DNA of 64,000 bases from JBHHUI01 sp965248775 (GTDB taxonomy: Bacteria; Chloroflexota; Anaerolineae; Anaerolineales; JBHHUI01): assembly GCA_965248775.1 (NCBI GenBank), contig OZ252150.1, positions 3,720,001 to 3,784,000 on the forward strand, in the 5' to 3' direction. Shown one piece after another: positions 25,754 through 34,980 of the stretch. The notes beneath the pieces were generated by a model. It searched no databases. It was not told the DNA's origin and was given only the letters and a program-made list of their open reading frames with translations. The position numbers and the translations under genes were made by a program. Within the stretch, counting starts at the first letter, position 1. The number at the start of each line of letters is the position of its first letter.

Positions 25754-26971
25754 ATGATCACTTCACGCCGCCATACGTTGTATCTGATTTTGGTGCTCGC
25801 TACGCTCAGCCTGGCCTGCAACGCCATTGCCGGCCTCCTCGGTGAGGATGATACGCCGGAAACGATAGTGGTTGACATCCCGGCTGCGGAAGGCGGCGAA
25901 CCTGTCGAGGCGCCTGAGGATGCCACGAGTTCCGAAGAGCAGCCAGCCGGTGACGAAGAGGCCGCCGTCGGTAGCGACGATGAGTCAGATTCCACAGTGA
26001 CAGGGGATACAGAGGAGTCGCAGACACTCGATCTGAATCCGGAAAACGCTTATAACGAACCACCTGTGGACTTCTACAAAACTTCTCTTGAGTTCTCGTC
26101 GACGCAAGTGCAAGCAGACGGCAGCGTGACGACGGGGGAGATTACGGCTAATGCCGAACGCATCGTGGAACCGCACGCCATGCGGCTGGATTTCAGCGCT
26201 CCGAACACAGTAAACAATGCTCCGAACACAGCAAACATTGGTGGAGAAAGCTTTAAGATCATACAGATACTCGTCACACAATACTTCGTCCTGCCCACTG
26301 GCGAATGTGTTTCGCTCCCGATCAATGAGCAGGAAAACCCCTTCACCATACTTTTGAGTTCCGGCGGCGTTCTGGGCGAATTGGAAGGCGCTAGCCTGGT
26401 CGGGACGATGGAATCGATCAACGGTGTCGATGCGCATCGTTATGAATTCGATGAATCCAATCTAGACCCGACTGACTCGGTTACAGAAAATATCGACACA
26501 CTCGAGGGCAATATCTGGATTGCATGGGACGGAGGTTATGTAGTGCGCATAACGATGGAAGGTCGTGGCGTGAGCGAATTGCTGAACGGAAATACGCAAG
26601 AATCCGATATATATTACGAGCTGAACTACTATGACTTCGACGTGCCGGTCGAGGTCGTCATCCCGCCTGAATGCGCAACGGCTTCCGACACGGACTATCC
26701 GATCCTGGACGATGCAAAGAATATCAGTTCGATGCCGGGAATCTTTACGTACACGACAGGATACCCCTTTGCAACCGCCGTCGATTTCTATCAAACCGAG
26801 ATGGGCAATATGGGCTGCAACGCCGGGCAGGAACTAATCGCCGACCCCACAGCCACATTGTTCTACACTTGCCAAATCGACGATGTGAACATCGATGTGA
26901 TCATCACTGTTGTGCTGGACCCGAACGGCAATGGTCTTCAGGTCGGAATCCTGGAACAACCGTCAGGGTGA
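25754..26971 (+). CDS. Lipoprotein, unknown function
   Basis: This 405-residue exported protein has a lipoprotein signal (LYLILVLATLSLAC, lipobox LSLAC), a long acidic low-complexity linker (residues ~30-100, Glu/Asp/Ala/Pro-rich), and a folded domain with beta-rich segments such as ESFKIIQILVTQYFVLPTGE and GVDAHRYEFDESNL. This recalls LppX/LolA-like lipid-binding lipoproteins, but I cannot assign it. The ISAzo13 right end lies 3 bp before the ATG, so the native ribosome-binding site and promoter have been displaced. Expression would depend on sequence inside the IS. Confidence 0.65.
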   Translation: MITSRRHTLYLILVLATLSLACNAIAGLLGEDDTPETIVVDIPAAEGGEPVEAPEDATSSEEQPAGDEEAAVGSDDESDSTVTGDTEESQTLDLNPENAYNEPPVDFYKTSLEFSSTQVQADGSVTTGEITANAERIVEPHAMRLDFSAPNTVNNAPNTANIGGESFKIIQILVTQYFVLPTGECVSLPINEQENPFTILLSSGGVLGELEGASLVGTMESINGVDAHRYEFDESNLDPTDSVTENIDTLEGNIWIAWDGGYVVRITMEGRGVSELLNGNTQESDIYYELNYYDFDVPVEVVIPPECATASDTDYPILDDAKNISSMPGIFTYTTGYPFATAVDFYQTEMGNMGCNAGQELIADPTATLFYTCQIDDVNIDVIITVVLDPNGNGLQVGILEQPSG

Positions 26972-27003
26972 AGCTTTTGTGCCTTACGCCCGATTGAGAC
27001 TTG

Positions 27004-27618
27004 ATGGTTACAAAGCAACAAAAACCCTATTTGCAATTGATCATGCTTGGCTTATTGGCAGTAGCCATGCTGGGCATCCTGCCTGTTGCAGGATTCTTCG
27101 GCGCGGGCAGACTGGGTGCTCAATTCTTCGGTGGGCGTGGAGGCGATTGGGAAGCGTTACCTGCAGTTCCGGGCGGGGCGGCTGCACTACTAGGCGCCGA
27201 TATAGATCTTTCGCCGGGTTCGTGGCGCGTATTTGTCGAGTCAGATGACGGGCAGGTGTACCAATGGCCGCGATACTGCGAAGAAAATTGCTGGGAAGTG
27301 AGCGAATGGCCTCAACCACTTTACGCTGAAGATCCTTGTATCGTACCGATCGATTTTGATCTTCCAACACCACCGGGAGAGATTGTAGACCGCACCTATG
27401 CCGAAGCATGTCACTTCGAAGGAGCGGCCTACCGCACAGAATTTGTAGTGCTTGGAGATGGCAGTCTCTGGTATTGGCAATATGCAGCCACCGCTGGGCT
27501 GGCCGTACTCTTCGGTGGTCTGATGGGCGGGCTTCTGGGCGCAGGTTTGGGATTGCTTTGTGGAGTGGTGATCGCGATCGTGCTTGTAGTTCTAATGATT
27601 CGGCGCTGGCGAAGTTAG
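27004..27618 (+). CDS. Membrane protein, unknown function
   Basis: This ~204-residue protein has one N-terminal helix (LIMLGLLAVAMLGILPVAGF), an extracytoplasmic domain with several cysteines (RYCEENCWEVSEWP, DPCIVPIDFDL, AEACHFEG) that could form disulfides, and one or two C-terminal helices rich in glycine (FGGLMGGLLGAGLGLLCG). It follows the lipoprotein gene after about 30 bases and probably shares its transcript. No family recognised. Confidence 0.6.
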   Translation: MVTKQQKPYLQLIMLGLLAVAMLGILPVAGFFGAGRLGAQFFGGRGGDWEALPAVPGGAAALLGADIDLSPGSWRVFVESDDGQVYQWPRYCEENCWEVSEWPQPLYAEDPCIVPIDFDLPTPPGEIVDRTYAEACHFEGAAYRTEFVVLGDGSLWYWQYAATAGLAVLFGGLMGGLLGAGLGLLCGVVIAIVLVVLMIRRWRS

Positions 27619-27646
27619 AAATCGCAATTACACTTTGCGATATATA

Positions 27647-27676
27647 AAACTACCCAGATCATCTTGGGTAGTTTTT
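27647..27676 (+). terminator. Rho-independent terminator
   Basis: A 10-bp stem, AAACTACCCA (27647-27656) and TGGGTAGTTT (27665-27674), is followed by a T-run. It ends the lipoprotein/membrane-protein unit. The A-rich 5' side means it could also work for the convergent radical-SAM gene. Confidence 0.88.
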
Positions 27677-28808
27677 GTTTGCCTGCTTGCATCTATCTAG
27701 AACATGCGCAGTTGTTGCGCCGGACGCCGACCGTCCAGCAACACGAAAGGAATATATTTTTCGCCTCGTATGCCGAGGCGGCGTAAGTCGCTCAACCCGC
27801 GCAGCTTGCCCTGTGGGCGGGCGGAAAGAATCGCGCGGGCCGCGTGCGGGCCGATTCCGGGAATGCGCAACAGTTCGTGCTGCGATGCGCGGTTGAGTTC
27901 CATCGGAGTTTCGCTCAGGTGCACCCGCGCCCACGCGTGCTTGGGGTCCTCACCCAGAGGTAGGTTGCCGCCCTCCGCGAATGGCAACTCTTCCAGATCG
28001 AATCCGTAATCGCGTAGCAGGAACGACGCCTGATACAACCTGTGTTCGCGCATCGGGTTCTCCGGCGGCAGCCCATCCATAGGCGTATCCGGCACCGGCG
28101 AAAAGGCTGAGAAGTAGGTGCGAGCCAGACGCAAGTATTTGTATAAGTATGCACTCGTGGTCAAGGTCTCTAAATCCGACTCGCCCACCCCGCCGACCAC
28201 AAACTGAGTGACGGTCGAGGGCCAACGAGCATTCCAGGTGTTGTTGGCCGGCATTGTTCGCCGGATTTCGTTTGCCCACTTCAGAGGTTGCAACAACTCC
28301 TCGATGAATTGTTTGCGGGGCGCCAGCTGCTGCAAGCGTTCGCTATTGGGCGCTTCCAGATTCACCGAGACTCGGTCGGCGAGTTGCATGGCACGCAGCA
28401 CTTGCTCGCGCTCCGCGCCCGGCATAATTTTTAAATGTAAATAACCGCGAAAGCCGAGCTTGTTGCGCAGGATGTCGGCAGTGTCGATGAGTTTGTCCTG
28501 TGTGGACATACCGCCTCGGATGATCCCCGAACTAAGAAACAGGCCGTCCACGACACCTGCATGTTGCATAGCAGAAAATGTCTGCGCCATCTCGTCGGGC
28601 TTGAATGTGGTGCGGCGATAGTTGCGCCCGGCACGGAACGGACAGTAATAACAATTGCGCTCGCAGGCCGAAGTCAGCAATGTCTTCAGCAGGCGCATCG
28701 GGCGACCATTTGGCGTAGCTGCGTAATAACCATTGGTGCTAGTTGAAAAAGTCATGAGCATCGCTCAGACTATGGGTTATCGACGAATAACCATAGGGGA
28801 GCGAGCTC

Positions 28809-29891
28809 ATGACTACCGAAGATATTATCACCCTTGTCGCGCCCGCCAGGGTCGTGATAACGATTTTCTGCGAAGTGGATGACAGCCTGCCGGAGATAAT
28901 CAAGCATTCACAGGCCAAACTGTACCCCAGTGAACTGGTCACCATTGGTATCCTGTTTGCGCTCAAGGGTGGCCATTTTCGGGCATTCTATCGGTGGCTC
29001 AAGCGTGATTATGACGCGCTCTTCGCCGGCTTGCCAGAGCGGACGCGCTTGCAGCGCTTGCTCAAGGCGCATCAGGACTGGTGCGATTTGCTACTCGCCG
29101 AACCCAGTCTGTTCACGGTTATTGACACCTACCCGATCGAACTACTCTTTCCCATTCGGGAAGGCCGCAGCCAACACCAAATCGGCAAGAAAGGCCGCGA
29201 CAAAGGGCGCTGGCGTGTCGGCGTGAAGCTGTGCTGGTTGCTGGACGACCATGGCCGCGTCGCACAGTGCCGCACTTGTCGCGTGCGACCCAGTACCAAA
29301 CGAACTGGGTTGGTACCTCGTCCAGTCGACGAGACTGGGTACCGACGCAGTGCATTCGGCACTGTGCAGCATCGTGATGCACACCACGTCCAGTCTGTCC
29401 GCACAGTCCAGTAAAGGGACTGCACTGGGTGACTGGGTACTGACACAGTGCGTTTCACCCCGTCCAGCCGCCGGGGCTGGGCGATGCAGTCCGCACGTGA
29501 CTGTGCAGCACTGGGCTGCATCGGTATCAACTGGGACTGGAACACGCTCAACACGCATGACAAGCATTTCCATCACGTGGCAGCAGCCTTTGTCGACCAG
29601 ACGATTGCCTTCGCTGATTTCGGTTTTCGGTCTGCAGACGGCCATCCGGCCAACATGAAACTATGTCCCAAGGGCACCTGGAATGAGCGTATGTACGTCG
29701 AGACGGCGTTGTCCATGGTCACCATCGTGTGCGACTTGAAACGCTTGCGCCATCGCGTGACACAATACATCTCTGCTCGCCTAGCTTATGTGGCGGCGAT
29801 GTTCAATATCTTGCTGGACCTGGCCCGTCAACTTGATCCCGATCCATATGCCAACCCGTATAAGATGTCAATCGCTCAGTTCTCACTCTGA
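28809..29891 (+). pseudogene. IS982-like transposase interrupted by a MITE
   Basis: The N-terminal portion (FCEVDDSLPEIIKHSQ, ELVTIGILFALKGGHFRAFY, VIDTYPIELLFPIR, GRWRVGVKLCWLLDDHGRV) stops matching at 29261. It resumes at 29517 with INWDWNTLNTHDKHF, ADFGFRSADGHPANMKLCPK and the conserved end YKMSIAQFSL. The 255-bp insert is a multiple of three and leaves the frame aligned, but it contains a TAA at 29412-29414, so the transposase is truncated. The element could move only with help in trans. Confidence 0.8.
29262..29516. mobile_element. Miniature inverted-repeat element (MITE), 255 bp
   Basis: The termini are imperfect inverted repeats of about 28 bp: the left begins GCACAGTGCCGCAC and the complement of the right end begins GCCCAGTGCTGCAC, both leading to CGTGCG. 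Inside are four copies of ACTGGGT (29304, 29334, 29424, 29432) and several short hairpins, such as GGTACC (29312-29317) with GGTACC (29338-29343) and GCATC-GT-GATGC near 29372. It has no coding capacity. I found no clear target duplication. It is nested inside the IS982-like transposase gene. Confidence 0.7.
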
Positions 29892-30124
29892 ACTAGCACC
29901 ATTGGTTAATAGACACCAAGCGAGTTTTTCTTAGCGGGCAACCCAGTAGATTTTGTGGGCGGTGATTGCTCGAGTGAAACACCACACGGCGCTGTAGGCT
30001 CTGCCAATGAGAAATCAGGCCCGAGTGCGCGCGATCGTTTCCGGGACGAGTGCTCCTCCGCGGGCTCGAAGCGCATGTCCGGCGCAAGCAGGCGGAGTTT
30101 GTCGGAGGCTTCCATTACAACTTG

Positions 30125-30152
30125 ATTATAGAACGTATATTCTAATTGTCAA
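30125..30152 (-). promoter_or_regulatory. Sigma-70 promoter with LexA-like box
   Basis: On the minus strand TTGACA (30152-30147) and TATAAT (30130-30125) are 16 bp apart. The spacer contains AGAACGTATATTCT read on the plus strand (30130-30143), a near-perfect GAAC-N4-GTTC box with one mismatch, as bound by LexA in Gram-positive-type bacteria. It would place the disrupted radical-SAM repair gene under SOS control. The -10 box is only 9 bp from the ATG at 30115, so a leaderless transcript or a later start is possible. Confidence 0.65.
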
Positions 30153-30213
30153 TTTCGAATCCAGGTGCTTGGCATCTTAACGAAATCCCCCCAAGCGATA
30201 TAATCCTTTCTCT

Positions 30214-31986
30214 ATGCCCGAATATTTTGTAGGTTTCCGCCGTCTACTCGGTTATCTGCTGCCCTATCGGCGCGAAGTGCTCCTAGCCTATGGCGCTGTC
30301 ATCTCCGCGACTGTACTGACTCTCTCCATTCCTCCCATCATCAAGGAAGCTATCGATCGGGGTCTGGCGTTGGGCAACGCTCGCGCCTTATTTGTGTCGG
30401 CGGGCTTCATTCTAGCGATCGCCATCGTGCGTGCTGCAGCCGGTTTTGTGCGCGTCTACTATGGCTTTTGGCTCTCCTATCGGGTCGCCTACGATTTCCG
30501 AAACGATTTCTTCGAGAGTGTGCAGCGCTTACCCTTTTCGTTTCACGACCGTGCGCGCACCGGCGATCTGATGAGCCGGGCCACGGCTGACATGTCCGAG
30601 ACCGAACGCTTCATTGGCTTCGGCTTGTCGGAACTCGTCGCTACCCTGCTGATGATCCTCGGGGTGGTCAGTGCCATGCTGTGGCTCGACCTGCGGCTGG
30701 CCGCACTCGCACTGCTCTCCTTTCCATTGCTGCTTTTTGCTACATTGCGCTTTGGCGGCACAGTGCGCCCGCTGTTCAAGGGTATGCAGGAGCAAATGGG
30801 GGTTTTGTCATCCACCATGCAGGAGAGCATGACCGGCATTGGGGTTGTAAAGGCCTTCGCGCGCGAGCCTTACGAATTCGAGAAATTCGACCTCGATAAC
30901 GAGAAATGGTACGACATGCGTGTGCGCCTGATCGGTCTGTGGGCCAAAAACTGGCCACTCTTCATTTTCATATTGTCGGTCAGTATCATGCTGCTGCTCT
31001 GGTTCGGCGGCCCGCGTGTAATAAGCGGCGAACTCACCATCGGCACGTTGTTCGCCATGCTCTCTTACGTGTTGATGCTCAACGGCCCGGTGCAGCGCCT
31101 GAGCTTCCTCGTCAATCTGGCTGCCACCTCCGCAGCGACTTCGGGGCGTGTGTTCGAAATCATGGATACGCCGAACGAAATCGCAGAGCGTCCGGACGCG
31201 CGCGATGTGGGCCGCGTGCGTGGCGAGGTCGTTTTTGAAAATGTCAGCTTCGCCTACCGAGAATCTGAAGTTGTGCTACGCGATGTGAGCCTGCAGGCAA
31301 AGGCGGGGCAGACAATTGCGCTGGTCGGACCGACCGGTTCAGGCAAAACCACCATCATCAACATCATCCCGCGTTTTTACAATCCGACAAAGGGCGCAGT
31401 GTACGTGGACGGCGTGGACATCCAGACGGCAACGCTGGAGAGTCTGCGCCGCAATATCGGCATCGTCCTACAGGACCCATTCTTGTTCAGTGTGACAGTG
31501 GGCGAGAACATTGCCTATGGGCGGCCTGAGGCCACCCAAGAAGAAATCGAGAACGCTGCCCACGCTGCGCGCGCCCATGACTTCATTATGGAATTCCCGG
31601 AGGGCTATGCAACACGCGTGGGCGAACGTGGCGTTACCCTGAGTGGCGGACAAAAGCAACGCGTGGCGATTGCACGCGCCCTGCTGACAGATCCTCGCAT
31701 TCTGATCCTGGACGACTCGACCAGTAGTGTGGACACCGAAACCGAACACCTGATTCAGTTGGCGCTGACAGAGCTGATGCAAGGCCGCACAACATTCGTG
31801 ATCGCACAGCGGCTGCTCACACTAAAAAACGCAGATAGCATTCTCGTGCTCGCTGACGGAGGCATTGTCGAACGTGGAACGCATATTGAACTCCTGGAGC
31901 AGGATGGCCTCTACCGCGAAATCTACGACTTGCAACTGAAGGACCAGGAAGACTTTGCCGCGCTGCAAGAAAAAGTGGCTGCCTGA
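30214..31986 (+). CDS. ABC exporter half-transporter with degenerate ATPase site
   Basis: This 590-residue type-IV ABC exporter half has six transmembrane helices (residues 20-310) and an ATPase domain with Walker A VGPTGSGKTT, signature LSGGQKQRVAIARALL, Walker B ILILDDSTSSVD and switch loop VIAQRLLT. The catalytic Glu after Walker B is Asp and the switch His is Gln, so its own site is probably non-hydrolysing. The next gene has the complementary pattern, so the two form a heterodimer like other asymmetric multidrug or lipid exporters. A TATAAT box ends 9 bp before the ATG, suggesting a leaderless message. Confidence 0.92.
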   Translation: MPEYFVGFRRLLGYLLPYRREVLLAYGAVISATVLTLSIPPIIKEAIDRGLALGNARALFVSAGFILAIAIVRAAAGFVRVYYGFWLSYRVAYDFRNDFFESVQRLPFSFHDRARTGDLMSRATADMSETERFIGFGLSELVATLLMILGVVSAMLWLDLRLAALALLSFPLLLFATLRFGGTVRPLFKGMQEQMGVLSSTMQESMTGIGVVKAFAREPYEFEKFDLDNEKWYDMRVRLIGLWAKNWPLFIFILSVSIMLLLWFGGPRVISGELTIGTLFAMLSYVLMLNGPVQRLSFLVNLAATSAATSGRVFEIMDTPNEIAERPDARDVGRVRGEVVFENVSFAYRESEVVLRDVSLQAKAGQTIALVGPTGSGKTTIINIIPRFYNPTKGAVYVDGVDIQTATLESLRRNIGIVLQDPFLFSVTVGENIAYGRPEATQEEIENAAHAARAHDFIMEFPEGYATRVGERGVTLSGGQKQRVAIARALLTDPRILILDDSTSSVDTETEHLIQLALTELMQGRTTFVIAQRLLTLKNADSILVLADGGIVERGTHIELLEQDGLYREIYDLQLKDQEDFAALQEKVAA

Positions 31987-32065
31987 TGAACTACAAAGGT
32001 GCGCGTACGCAAAGATCAACCCGCTCCGTGCGCTGTGTGTTTTTGTTCCCGCTTGGTAATTCACA

Positions 32066-33976
32066 ATGACAGAGAGAACAAACGGCAGACGCACACTCGA
32101 CTGGCTCTTTGGTGAGCGCCTGAGTGCGGAGGAAGAGGAACGTCGCGCGCGAGAAGAAAGAATCCGCGACCTGTTGGCGGACGATGATGATGCACTGGGC
32201 AAGACCTATGACGCGCGCCTGGCACGTCGGCTATTCAGTTTAATGGCTCCTTATAAAATGCGCGTCTGGCTGGCGCTTCTACTTATGGCAGTGGCTTCGC
32301 TTTTCACCGTTGCCGGCCCCTGGCTGATCGGACGCGCCATCGACGACGGCATTCGCGCCGGCTCGCTCCCACAATTGCGCTTCTGGACGCTCCTGTTTGT
32401 CGTGACCTCGCTGGCCCAATGGCAGACCAACCGCGTGCGCATCAATATCATGGCGCAGGTCGGAACGCGCGTGGTCGCGAATTTACGGAGCTCATTGTTC
32501 CGGCACTTGCACGCGCTCTCGCTAAACTTTCACAACAACTACAGCGTTGGACGCATGATGAGTCGTCTGATCAGCGATGTGGAAGTATTGCAGGAACTTG
32601 TCACCTGGGCACTGACCGGCGTTTCCCGCGCCGGCTTCATTCTGTTCGGGATCTTCGTTGCGATGCTCGCATTGAACTGGCAACTCGCATTGGTCACTTT
32701 TGCGGTGTTGCCGGTGATGATCATCCTCACCAATTACTGGCGGCTACGCGTGCGTGAAGCGTATCGTGCCACACGGCAACGTCTCTCGCTGATCAATGGC
32801 TATCTGAACGAGTCCATCTCCGGCATTCGCGTTACGAAGAGCTTCGCACGGGAACGGCGGAACTTCCAACACTTCGACGACTTGAACCATTCCTACTTCG
32901 ATGCCAACAAGCAGGCTTCCTTGCTTACGGGCATATTCTTTCCGGGGGTGGAGTTTATAGGCTCGTTGGCCATGGCGCTCGTTGTTGCGGTGGGCGGCTG
33001 GCTGGTCATTGGCGAGGCTCTTACAGCCGGAACGTTAATCGCATTCGTGCTTTACATTGAGCGCTTCTTCGACCCCATCCGCGAACTTGCGCAGCGCTAC
33101 AACACCTTCCAATCTTCGATGGCCGCCAGTGAGCGCATCTTCTATCTGATCGATACCGAGCCGGACCTGCTCGATGCACCGGATGCTGCCGTGTTGCCGC
33201 GCATCGAGGGTCGTGTGCACTTTGAGAATGTCAGCTTTCGTTATAACGATGACACGCCGGTGCTCGACAGCATCAATATTGAAGCCGCGCCGGGCGAGCG
33301 TGTGGCACTGGTTGGCGAGACCGGAGCGGGAAAAAGCACGATTGTTCGCCTGTTGGCACGCTTTTTCGATGTAAAGCAAGGCACTGTGCGGGTGGACGGC
33401 CACGATGTGCGCACGATCACGCGCGCCAGTTTGCGCTCGCAACTCGGCGTTGTGTTACAAGATACGTTCCTCTTCAACGGCACCATTCTGGATAACATCC
33501 GCTATGGCCGCCTGGACGCGACACAGGCAGACGTGCAGACGGCGGCCCGGGCTGTAGGTGCACACGAGTTTATCGTCCGATTAGAACACGGCTATGAAAC
33601 TGAAGTGGGAGAAAATGGCGGGAACTTAAGCGTAGGTCAACGCCAACTGGTTTCGTTCGCGCGTGCCTTGCTCGCCGATCCGCGCATACTGATTATGGAC
33701 GAAGCCACCAGCAGTGTTGACACCGCTACCGAGAAACAGATTCAGCGCGCCCTCGATACGCTCATGGAAGGGCGCACGAGTTTTGTGATCGCGCATCGGC
33801 TGAACACAATTGTCAACGCCGACCAGATCGTCGTACTGGATCATGGCCGCATCATCGAGCAAGGTACACATTCAGACTTGCTCGCAAAACGCGGACGCTA
33901 TTTTAATCTCTATACAATGCAGTGGGCCCAGCCGAATGGAGAGGACAACTTGGAGGTTGGCTCTCGTCTGAACTAA
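32066..33976 (+). CDS. ABC exporter half-transporter, catalytic partner
   Basis: This 636-residue partner of the preceding half-transporter has an N-terminal ~50-residue charged extension (AEEEERRAREERIRDLL), six transmembrane helices, then Walker A VGETGAGKSTI, Walker B ILIMDEATSSVD with the catalytic Glu, and the switch His in VIAHRLNTI. Its signature motif is LSVGQRQLVSFARALL, one Gly replaced by Val. Combined with the first protein this gives one canonical and one degenerate ATP site. It starts 79 bp downstream and is in the same orientation. The substrate is unknown. Confidence 0.92.
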   Translation: MTERTNGRRTLDWLFGERLSAEEEERRAREERIRDLLADDDDALGKTYDARLARRLFSLMAPYKMRVWLALLLMAVASLFTVAGPWLIGRAIDDGIRAGSLPQLRFWTLLFVVTSLAQWQTNRVRINIMAQVGTRVVANLRSSLFRHLHALSLNFHNNYSVGRMMSRLISDVEVLQELVTWALTGVSRAGFILFGIFVAMLALNWQLALVTFAVLPVMIILTNYWRLRVREAYRATRQRLSLINGYLNESISGIRVTKSFARERRNFQHFDDLNHSYFDANKQASLLTGIFFPGVEFIGSLAMALVVAVGGWLVIGEALTAGTLIAFVLYIERFFDPIRELAQRYNTFQSSMAASERIFYLIDTEPDLLDAPDAAVLPRIEGRVHFENVSFRYNDDTPVLDSINIEAAPGERVALVGETGAGKSTIVRLLARFFDVKQGTVRVDGHDVRTITRASLRSQLGVVLQDTFLFNGTILDNIRYGRLDATQADVQTAARAVGAHEFIVRLEHGYETEVGENGGNLSVGQRQLVSFARALLADPRILIMDEATSSVDTATEKQIQRALDTLMEGRTSFVIAHRLNTIVNADQIVVLDHGRIIEQGTHSDLLAKRGRYFNLYTMQWAQPNGEDNLEVGSRLN

Positions 33977-34917
33977 GCTTGTTCTGCATTCTCCAATTGT
34001 TGCTCAGGATCAGCGCGCAGGAATAGCCAGAGCGCGTACGCCGTCCAGGCAATCGAACCAATAATCCCCACAGGAAGAGGACCGAGCACCGGATTGGGGT
34101 TGCCATCTGAAAATAATATCCCAATGGCGGCAATGCCATTGATAGCCGCATGTCCGATCACCGCCGGCCAGACACTCCCGCCACGCAACGCCCAGTAACC
34201 GAATACCGTTCCAACCACAAATGTAAACCACACCATTGCCAGTGGACCGGCCCAAGGAACGCCGGGGTATTCCAGGCCATAGTTGTGCCCCATCAGAATG
34301 ATCGGCCAGTGCCACACGCCCCAGATGACGCCCATCAGTAGCATGGCTTTGCGCCAGCCGAGCGGCATCAGCTTGGGTTGTAGATAACCACGCCAGCCAA
34401 ACTCTTCACCAAATGTAAACAGGCTGTTGAGCACCGGCGAGAGCAGCACCCCCTGAAGAATCTGAATCACAGCGAGCACTTCTACAGGAAATGGAATCTC
34501 CTGACCGGCTTCTGCAGCCGCAGCAATGGCATCACGCAATAAACTCAGTGAAGGATCAAACTGGCCGGGGAAGATCAGGAAATAGATGATTGCGCCGATA
34601 ATCGTCAGTAGTGCTGGTATGAACCACGCTGCAGCCCAGAAACGCCAATTGATTTTAATGTGCGGTTGCAGGTACAGGTCTTTGCGTCCTTCGCGCGTAA
34701 TAAAGCGTGTGAGCACATTGGCAATTGCCGGTGAGAACATAAACACGCCTGCTATCAGGACGAGTGCAAGAGTGAAGTTTGTTCCGGGGATCAGTGTCGG
34801 GCTAGCGACTAGACCACCGGTCAGAAATATTACAAGCGCGGTAGCCCAGGCCAGGCCAAAAGCAATAGCGAGAAAGATGAAGATGCGGCGGGTGTCCAAC
34901 GGATTGTTGTTTGTCAT
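33973..34917 (-). CDS. CPBP-family intramembrane metalloprotease
   Basis: This 314-residue protein has about eight transmembrane helices with the three CPBP/Abi motifs: FGEEFGWRGYLQ (EExxxR), VIWGVWHWPIILMGH (FxxxH type) and VIGHAAINGIA (HxxxN/B). These residues form the intramembrane active site of Rce1-like proteases. The 3' end overlaps the convergent ABC gene by 4 bases. Members act in prenyl-protein processing, bacteriocin immunity or signalling, and which applies here is unknown. Confidence 0.88.
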   Translation of the reverse strand: MTNNNPLDTRRIFIFLAIAFGLAWATALVIFLTGGLVASPTLIPGTNFTLALVLIAGVFMFSPAIANVLTRFITREGRKDLYLQPHIKINWRFWAAAWFIPALLTIIGAIIYFLIFPGQFDPSLSLLRDAIAAAAEAGQEIPFPVEVLAVIQILQGVLLSPVLNSLFTFGEEFGWRGYLQPKLMPLGWRKAMLLMGVIWGVWHWPIILMGHNYGLEYPGVPWAGPLAMVWFTFVVGTVFGYWALRGGSVWPAVIGHAAINGIAAIGILFSDGNPNPVLGPLPVGIIGSIAWTAYALWLFLRADPEQQLENAEQA

Positions 34918-34980
34918 GGGTAATTAGTTCGTGGAGTGTGGAGTGTGGAGCGAAATCGTCTCACGCTCCACGCATCACGC

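Larger units (their letters stand above)
28738..29898 (+). mobile_element. IS982-like insertion sequence containing a MITE
   Basis: The ends share GCTAGTT (28738-28744 and the complement at 29892-29898). The flanks are a 9-bp target duplication ACCATTGGT (28729-28737 and 29899-29907). The total of 1161 bp includes a 255-bp nested element, leaving 906 bp of original IS. Family assignment rests on the transposase sequence recognised by eye and is tentative. Confidence 0.8.
27697..30115 (-). pseudogene. Radical-SAM/helix-hairpin-helix DNA-repair-type gene split by an IS982-like element
   Basis: The large part (27697-28737) encodes a radical-SAM domain with TSACERNCYYCPF (CX3CX2C) and a C-terminal helix-hairpin-helix (ELLRIPGIGPHAARAIL), like the putative DNA modification/repair radical-SAM proteins often linked to uracil-DNA glycosylases. 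The IS982-like element at 28738-29898 separates it from a probable N-terminal piece (29908-30115, KLRLLAPDMRFEPAEE, ending KKNSLGVY) on the same strand. Removing the IS leaves a one-base frame mismatch at the junction, so there is either an older frameshift or the N-terminal piece is wrongly assigned. A promoter with a LexA-like box lies upstream at 30125-30152. Confidence 0.75.

Noticed and set aside
29262..29516. CRISPR-like or attC-like repeat array
   Set aside because: The repeats are short and irregularly spaced, with no uniform spacers. The terminal inverted repeats fit a MITE better.
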